Shown: positions 23,291 through 26,702 of the stretch, piece by piece
Position numbering within the stretch: position 1 is the stretch's first letter
Layout of the letters: every line of letters starts with the position of its first letter
DNA from: a virus
Length of the DNA stretch: 26,702 nucleotides
Virus record (IMG/VR): IMGVR_UViG_3300044954_000186
Coordinates: 1 to 26,702 of that record
Reading direction: 5' to 3' (one strand)
Translations under genes and position numbers: made by a program
The notes under the pieces: model-generated
Seen by the model: the letters and a program-made list of their open reading frames with translations, nothing else
What the model was told of the DNA's origin: nothing
The model's database searches: none

Positions 23291-24132
23291 GTGAAAATAA
23301 AATAAATATACGGGACGTAATAAAGGAAGAATATAAACGGTGTTTGGCTGATCCGATATACTTTATGAAAAAGTATGTCAAAATCCAACATCCGTTGAGA
23401 GGGACAATTCCGTTTGACTTATACCCTTTCCAGGAAAAAGCGCTTAAAGGGTTAGTTGATTTCGATTATAATATCATATTGAAATCCAGGCAGATGGGTA
23501 TTACCACACTCACGTCTGCTTATTCTCTGTGGTTGATGGTTTTTCACAGTGATAAAAATATTCTGTGCATAAGCATAAAACAAGAGACTTCAAAAGAAAT
23601 TGTCACTCGGGTAAGATTTGCCAACAATAATTTGCCGTCTTGGTTAAAAATCCCGTGTGTAGAAGATAACCGCTTGTCACTTCGGTTAAAGAACGGCTCC
23701 CAAATAAAAGCAGTTTCATCCTCAGGTGACGCCGGCCGTTCTTCGGCACTCTCCTTGTTGATAATAGACGAGGCCGCATTCATAGATAACATTGAAGAAA
23801 TTTGGCTTTCTGCCCAACAGACACTATCTACCGGAGGTAAAGCCATAATTTTGAGCACACCTAACGGTGTAGGAAACTTCTTTCATAAAACGTGGGTGGC
23901 TTCCGAACAGGGAGAAAATAAATTCAATACCATAAATTTGCCGTGGCATTTACACCCGGAAAGAGACCAGGCTTGGAGAGACAATCAGACCGAACTTCTA
24001 GGTGTAAAGGGTTCTGCTCAAGAATGTGATTGTTTATGGGGAGAGTCATTGGTAAAAATACGAAATAAAATTACAGGAATAGAATCGGAAATATCGATAA
24101 AAGATTTATTCGACAAATTATCTGTCATGTAA
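23287..24132 (+). CDS. terL: Terminase large subunit ATPase half + N-terminal split-intein fragment
   Basis: This is a 281-residue product. Residues 1-248 are the packaging ATPase of a T4 gp17-like terminase: FDLYPFQEKAL (adenine/Q-motif region), a Walker A-type ILKSRQMGITTLTSAY (~64-79), LLIIDEAAFID as Walker B (D161, E162), and IILSTPNGVGNFF as the coupling motif (~187-199). The Walker A lacks the classic GK lysine and instead has K66 upstream, a deviant form known in terminases. At C249 the sequence leaves the terminase pattern (SAQECD, then CLWGESLVKI) and ends after 33 residues; these are the start of an intein. Rejoined to the 24886-26097 product by trans-splicing, it would give a complete 538-residue TerL. 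Alone it lacks the nuclease needed for headful cutting. Confidence 0.9.
   Translation: MSENKINIRDVIKEEYKRCLADPIYFMKKYVKIQHPLRGTIPFDLYPFQEKALKGLVDFDYNIILKSRQMGITTLTSAYSLWLMVFHSDKNILCISIKQETSKEIVTRVRFANNNLPSWLKIPCVEDNRLSLRLKNGSQIKAVSSSGDAGRSSALSLLIIDEAAFIDNIEEIWLSAQQTLSTGGKAIILSTPNGVGNFFHKTWVASEQGENKFNTINLPWHLHPERDQAWRDNQTELLGVKGSAQECDCLWGESLVKIRNKITGIESEISIKDLFDKLSVM
24031..24129 (+). other. Split intein, N-terminal fragment (33 residues)
   Basis: Codons from Cys1 (TGT at 24031) to the stop form a minimal intein start: CLWGESLVKI is block A with the nucleophilic Cys, and ISIKDLFDKL continues the first Hint strands. The TxxH-type block B is absent here and lies in the distal gene. The break after ~33 residues, rather than after ~90-100 at the usual endonuclease site, is the atypical split known from AceL-TerL, which inserts in the same protein. 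Confidence 0.85.
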
Positions 24133-24133
24133 T

Positions 24134-24889
24134 ATGTATTCGCAAGAGTGTGATTGTATGAAAAATAATTATGTAAAAGTTGGATGGGATAAATTAAAGG
24201 AGTTTATTTCTAACGATATATCTATAATGTCTATAGAAAATACAAAATTGTCATTGATGCGTGACGAATATTACAAAAAATTTTTTGGACGATCAAAAAA
24301 CAGAACAATGATGAAAGAAAATCCTGCGTTATACAAGTCTGTGTATGTGCACACGAATTCATTGGAAAATGCATTTAGATCTCAAAAAAGTTATAAAGGA
24401 AATTATAACTTTACCCACAGATTGTTATTTATTGTAGAAAAAAATTGCGACATTGAATCGATTAGATGTAAGTGTGGCAAATCTTATACATGGAATACAT
24501 ATTGTAGGCGGTGCCCGGAATATCATAACACATGGAAAGGAAGAACGCATTCGGTCGATACAAAGAAAAAACAAAGAGTGGGTGCTATAAATTATATAGA
24601 AAATTTACGTGGACAAGTTGTTCCACGATATAACAAATCCTCCATACGAATTATTGAGGAATATGGAAAAAAACACGGATATAATTTCCAACACGCCGAG
24701 AATGGTGGAGAGTTTCATATAAAAGAGTTGGGATATTTTTTGGATGCTTATGATAAAGATAAAAATGTTGTGTTGGAAATAGATGAAGACAGGCACTTCA
24801 GTTGTGGCAAGTTAAAGAACTCAGATGTTGTTCGACAGTCTGAAATCGAAAATGTATTGAAGTGTAAATTTATAAGGATTCGTATATGA
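24134..24889 (+). CDS. Free-standing Vsr-like (EDxHD-type) homing endonuclease
   Basis: This is a 251-residue product if started at ATG 24134. ATG 24158 is an equally plausible start and would drop MYSQECDC, which copies the terminase QECDC sequence. Residues ~112-127 (CKCGKSYTWNTYCRRC) form a small zinc finger. HNTWKGRTHSVDTKKKQR (~131-148) resembles NUMOD3, a DNA-binding motif of homing endonucleases. Residues 169-251 form a Vsr/PD-(D/E)xK-like nuclease: FLDAYDKDKNVVLEIDEDRH (E215, D217, H221), D231, R234 and the closing CKFIRIRI. The gene sits exactly between the two intein halves and its stop overlaps the distal ATG. This matches 'fractured gene' loci where such nucleases separate split-intein genes. 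It is likely the mobile part; activity is not shown. Confidence 0.82.
   Translation: MYSQECDCMKNNYVKVGWDKLKEFISNDISIMSIENTKLSLMRDEYYKKFFGRSKNRTMMKENPALYKSVYVHTNSLENAFRSQKSYKGNYNFTHRLLFIVEKNCDIESIRCKCGKSYTWNTYCRRCPEYHNTWKGRTHSVDTKKKQRVGAINYIENLRGQVVPRYNKSSIRIIEEYGKKHGYNFQHAENGGEFHIKELGYFLDAYDKDKNVVLEIDEDRHFSCGKLKNSDVVRQSEIENVLKCKFIRIRI
24143..24157 (+). repeat. Imperfect copy of the terminase insertion-site sequence
   Basis: CAAGAGTGTGATTGT here matches CAAGAATGTGATTGT at 24019-24033 (14 of 15 bases), encoding QECDC in both places. The first copy is the terminase sequence running into intein Cys1; this one begins the endonuclease ORF. It may be a footprint of an earlier insertion or conversion event at the homing site. 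Confidence 0.6.
24874..24878 (+). promoter_or_regulatory. Shine-Dalgarno AAGGA for distal terL/C-intein gene
   Basis: AAGGA lies 7 bases before ATG 24886, inside the last codons of the endonuclease gene. It supports 24886 as a true, independently initiated start, so the distal intein-terminase chain does not depend only on coupling to the endonuclease stop. Confidence 0.55.
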
Positions 24890-25224
24890 GTCTTGTAAAA
24901 TTGAATACAGAGTATGAAATTTTGACCCCTAATGGATTTCAAAACTTTTATGGAATTCGTAGTTTGGATAAAGAGAGTCATTTATCTATAGAACTATCCA
25001 ATGGAAAGCTTTTAAAGTGTTCTCTTACGCATCCATTTGTAAAAAATGGAAAGGAAATTTTAGCAAATACGTTAAAGGTCGGTTCTATTGTTGATAGTGC
25101 TACACACAACGAAACTGTTTCAATTGTTAATATAGAGGAAATAAAATCGCCTATAAAGCTTTACGATTTGATAAATGTTGATGGAGGAAATGTATTTAAT
25201 GTAGATGGAGTTGTTTCTCATAAC
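24886..25224 (+). other. Split intein, C-terminal fragment (113 residues)
   Basis: This region holds the rest of the Hint fold: ILTPNGFQNFYGI continues block A, KCSLTHPF is block B with H49 (Ser where the usual TxxH Thr stands), LYDLINVDGGNVFNVDG is block F, and VVSHN ends block G with the penultimate His and terminal Asn (AAC 25222-25224). Cys follows at 25225. Having block B in the C-half is diagnostic of the atypical split. No embedded endonuclease domain is present. Confidence 0.87.
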
Positions 25225-26097
25225 TGTGATTTCACAACCACCGGTCAAACGGTTTTGGATGTTGAGACGTTAAAGTGGTTAAAATCTGCGGGCGTTTCCG
25301 ACCCGATTGAGAAACGTTGGTTAGACCAATCGCTTTGGATATGGCATCCGCCGGATTACTCTCGTTCTTATTTGGTTTGTGCCGACGTGGCTCGGGGCGA
25401 CGGCCGCGACAAATCTGCATTTCATGTATTGGATATGAATACTATGGAACAGGTCGCAGAATTTAAGGGGCTTGTGGATACAAAGGGATATGGAAATCTA
25501 CTTGTCAGCATTGCCACGGAATACAACAATGCGATTCTGGTTGTGGAAAACAACAACGTCGGTTGGGCAACACTTCAACAGATAATAGATATTGGTTACC
25601 CGAACACTTTTTATAGTAGTGCAGATTTGCAGTATGTAGATTTGGAACGGCAGATGTCAAACAAATTTAACCGTGCAGAGAAAAACATGGTTCCTGGATT
25701 TACTACAACGACTAGAACCAGACCGCTTATAATTTCAAAACTAGATTCGTATTTTAGAGATAAATCCGTAAAGGTGAATTCCATAAGATTGTATGAAGAG
25801 CTGTCCGTGTTTATATGGAACGGAAGTAAAGCTGAGGCAATGGCCGGTTACAACGACGACCTTGTTACTTCTCTTGGAGTGGGTTTGTGGGTAAGAGACA
25901 CTGCGTTGAGATTAAGAGCCGATGCAGGAGAATATCAAAAAGCCCTTCTCGGAGGAATATCAAAAACTGGCGGCGGCGAGCCTGTGTATAGGCAATCAGT
26001 TGATAGAGGACGTGAGTATTGGACGATGCCTTCTTTGAACGCAGGTGGGTTTAATTCTCCACAAAGAAAAACGGAAGACTTGAAGTGGTTATTATAA
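24886..26097 (+). CDS. terL: C-terminal split-intein fragment + terminase large subunit nuclease half
   Basis: This is a 403-residue product. Residues 1-113 are the distal intein piece (KLNTEYEILTPNGFQNFYGI, LLKCSLTHPF, LYDLINVDGG, VVSHN). From C114 the terminase resumes as CDFTTTGQTVLD, with the RNase H-like nuclease following: YLVCADVARGDGRDKSAF (first metal acid D167), AILVVENNN (E221) and AGYNDDLVTSL (D324/D325). This nuclease cuts concatemeric phage DNA at initiation and at head filling. The first exteinic residue Cys is the nucleophile for ligation to the upstream fragment. The gene has its own Shine-Dalgarno and overlaps the endonuclease stop. The C-terminus (GGGEPVYRQSVDRG) is a flexible tail. 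The portal gene follows after 32 bases. The domain call is firm; trans-splicing is a strong inference. Confidence 0.9.
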   Translation: MSLVKLNTEYEILTPNGFQNFYGIRSLDKESHLSIELSNGKLLKCSLTHPFVKNGKEILANTLKVGSIVDSATHNETVSIVNIEEIKSPIKLYDLINVDGGNVFNVDGVVSHNCDFTTTGQTVLDVETLKWLKSAGVSDPIEKRWLDQSLWIWHPPDYSRSYLVCADVARGDGRDKSAFHVLDMNTMEQVAEFKGLVDTKGYGNLLVSIATEYNNAILVVENNNVGWATLQQIIDIGYPNTFYSSADLQYVDLERQMSNKFNRAEKNMVPGFTTTTRTRPLIISKLDSYFRDKSVKVNSIRLYEELSVFIWNGSKAEAMAGYNDDLVTSLGVGLWVRDTALRLRADAGEYQKALLGGISKTGGGEPVYRQSVDRGREYWTMPSLNAGGFNSPQRKTEDLKWLL

Positions 26098-26107
26098 CAA
26101 TCACACA

Positions 26108-26116
26108 CTATTTATT
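26108..26116 (+). promoter_or_regulatory. CTATTTATT motif before portal gene
   Basis: An exact CTATTTATT sits in the 32-base gap between the terminase and portal genes, 13 bases before the portal ATG. It is the third copy of this nine-base word immediately upstream of a gene here. No hairpin flanks this copy. A promoter or translation-control role is inference from recurrence and position. Confidence 0.4.
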
Positions 26117-26129
26117 AACATAAGTAACT

Positions 26130-26702
26130 ATGACAGAATCAGATAAACCGATTGACCTAAAATCTAGGAGTCTATATTCCAGATTAAAGAGACTGTTTTC
26201 TACGGATGTTATTGTAAGAAACGTCGGCGGCAAATCTTTAAAAATAAAAGATACCGATCAGGTTCAATATGCGACGGACCGGAATTCGTTAAGAGACAGA
26301 TTTAATCGGATAAGAACATCTGGTTACAATCAATACGGTAGAGATTTCCATTTGGCCTACCAATCATCTAGGTTGGAATTGTTTAGGGATTATGACACGA
26401 TGGATATGGATCCTATTATCGCCTCTGCGTTGGACATTTATGCAGATGAATGTCTTACGCACAATGAGTTAGGATTCGTTCTCACAATCAAGGCTCAAGA
26501 TAATAACATAAAGAAAATTCTGGAGAACCTTTTCTATGATATTCTAAACATAGAATTTAACTTGTGGTCTTGGACGAGAAATATGTGCAAATACGGAGAT
26601 TTCTATTTGAAGATGAACATATCTCCGGAGTATGGTGTATATTTGGTAGAACCAATTTCTGCCTATAACGTAGTTCGTGTAGAAAACTCAGACCCTCTGA
26701 AT
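26130..26702 (+). CDS. Portal protein, gp20-like (3'-partial)
   Basis: The first 191 codons of a gene that runs past the window end. The translation (MTESDKPIDLKSRSLYSRLK...) includes RDYDTMDMDPIIASALDIYA followed by DECL, a hallmark of T4 gp20-type portals, then ILENLFYDILNIEFNLWSWT and RNMCKYGDFYLKMNI, and LVEPISAYNVVRVE, all in the order expected for the portal clip/stem approach region. The portal forms the dodecameric ring at the head vertex through which TerL pumps DNA and to which the neck attaches. The terminase-portal order agrees with T4-like maps (17, 18, 19, 20), except that the tail sheath and tube genes are not between them here. A CTATTTATT motif precedes the gene. Confidence 0.88.
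   Translation, partial: MTESDKPIDLKSRSLYSRLKRLFSTDVIVRNVGGKSLKIKDTDQVQYATDRNSLRDRFNRIRTSGYNQYGRDFHLAYQSSRLELFRDYDTMDMDPIIASALDIYADECLTHNELGFVLTIKAQDNNIKKILENLFYDILNIEFNLWSWTRNMCKYGDFYLKMNISPEYGVYLVEPISAYNVVRVENSDPLN

Larger units (their letters stand above)
24134..24889 (+). mobile_element. Homing endonuclease gene inserted in split-intein terminase locus
   Basis: The endonuclease gene interrupts the terminase coding region without being part of it. The interval 24040-25200 looks more A/T-rich by eye than the flanking terminase sequence, as expected for a horizontally moving homing gene. No terminal repeats are visible. Mobility would occur by cutting intein-less terL alleles, with repair from this copy moving both intein halves and the nuclease gene together (inference from homing biology). 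Confidence 0.65.

Noticed and set aside
24031-25224. Group I intron interrupting terL
   Set aside because: The boundaries are protein-level intein signatures (Cys1, block B His, HN before Cys). The two parts have their own stop, start and Shine-Dalgarno signals.

Overview
The window is one strand-biased, tightly packed piece of a T4-like (contractile-tailed) double-stranded DNA phage genome. All supported genes lie on the + strand, intergenic gaps are under 50 bases, and many stops and starts overlap (ATGA or TAATG). The sequence is AT-rich. The gene families (gp6-type baseplate protein, RuvC-like resolvase, Toprim primase, SbcCD/gp46-47 recombination nuclease, terminase large subunit, portal) point to a T4-like myovirus of the environmental or aquatic type. 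The host cannot be read from the sequence. No tRNA, rRNA, CRISPR array or insertion sequence was seen.

Layout. Positions 1-3205 hold the 3' end of a gp6/J-like baseplate wedge gene, then three consecutive genes with DNRLRE-type adhesin signatures and Gly/Ser/Thr-rich segments. 3205-8290 holds a small coiled-coil protein and a 1527-residue baseplate/tail protein with a lectin-like region. 8335-13360 holds tail or fibre proteins, including a predicted seven-bladed FG-GAP propeller with two EF-hand-like calcium loops. 13392-18188 is a recombination/replication cassette embedded in the structural cluster: RuvC-like resolvase, primase, and an SbcD-SbcC nuclease whose frame is broken inside an inserted module. 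18212-20821 is a fibre protein with an exact 81-base tandem duplication. 20823-23290 encodes a ligase-like adenylyltransferase/nucleotidyltransferase fusion and a zinc-ribbon protein. 23287-26097 is the terminase large subunit, broken into two genes by a split intein with a Vsr-like homing endonuclease gene between the halves. From 26130 the portal gene begins and runs off the end.

The most interesting locus is 23287-26097. The N-terminal terminase ATPase gene ends with only 33 residues of intein. A free-standing endonuclease gene follows. The third gene starts with 113 residues of intein ending in His-Asn, followed by Cys and the terminase nuclease domain. This very short N-half is the atypical split geometry known from the AceL-TerL intein, and the overall layout is the 'fractured gene' arrangement. 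Trans-splicing would restore a 538-residue TerL that acts with the portal encoded next door.

Other points worth attention are the SbcD frame break, which one missing A at about 15573 would explain, and a 15-base echo of the terminase homing-site sequence at the start of the endonuclease gene. Recurrent TATTTATT-type motifs, several within hairpins, sit directly before start codons. All functional calls come from reading motifs by eye; no database search was possible.
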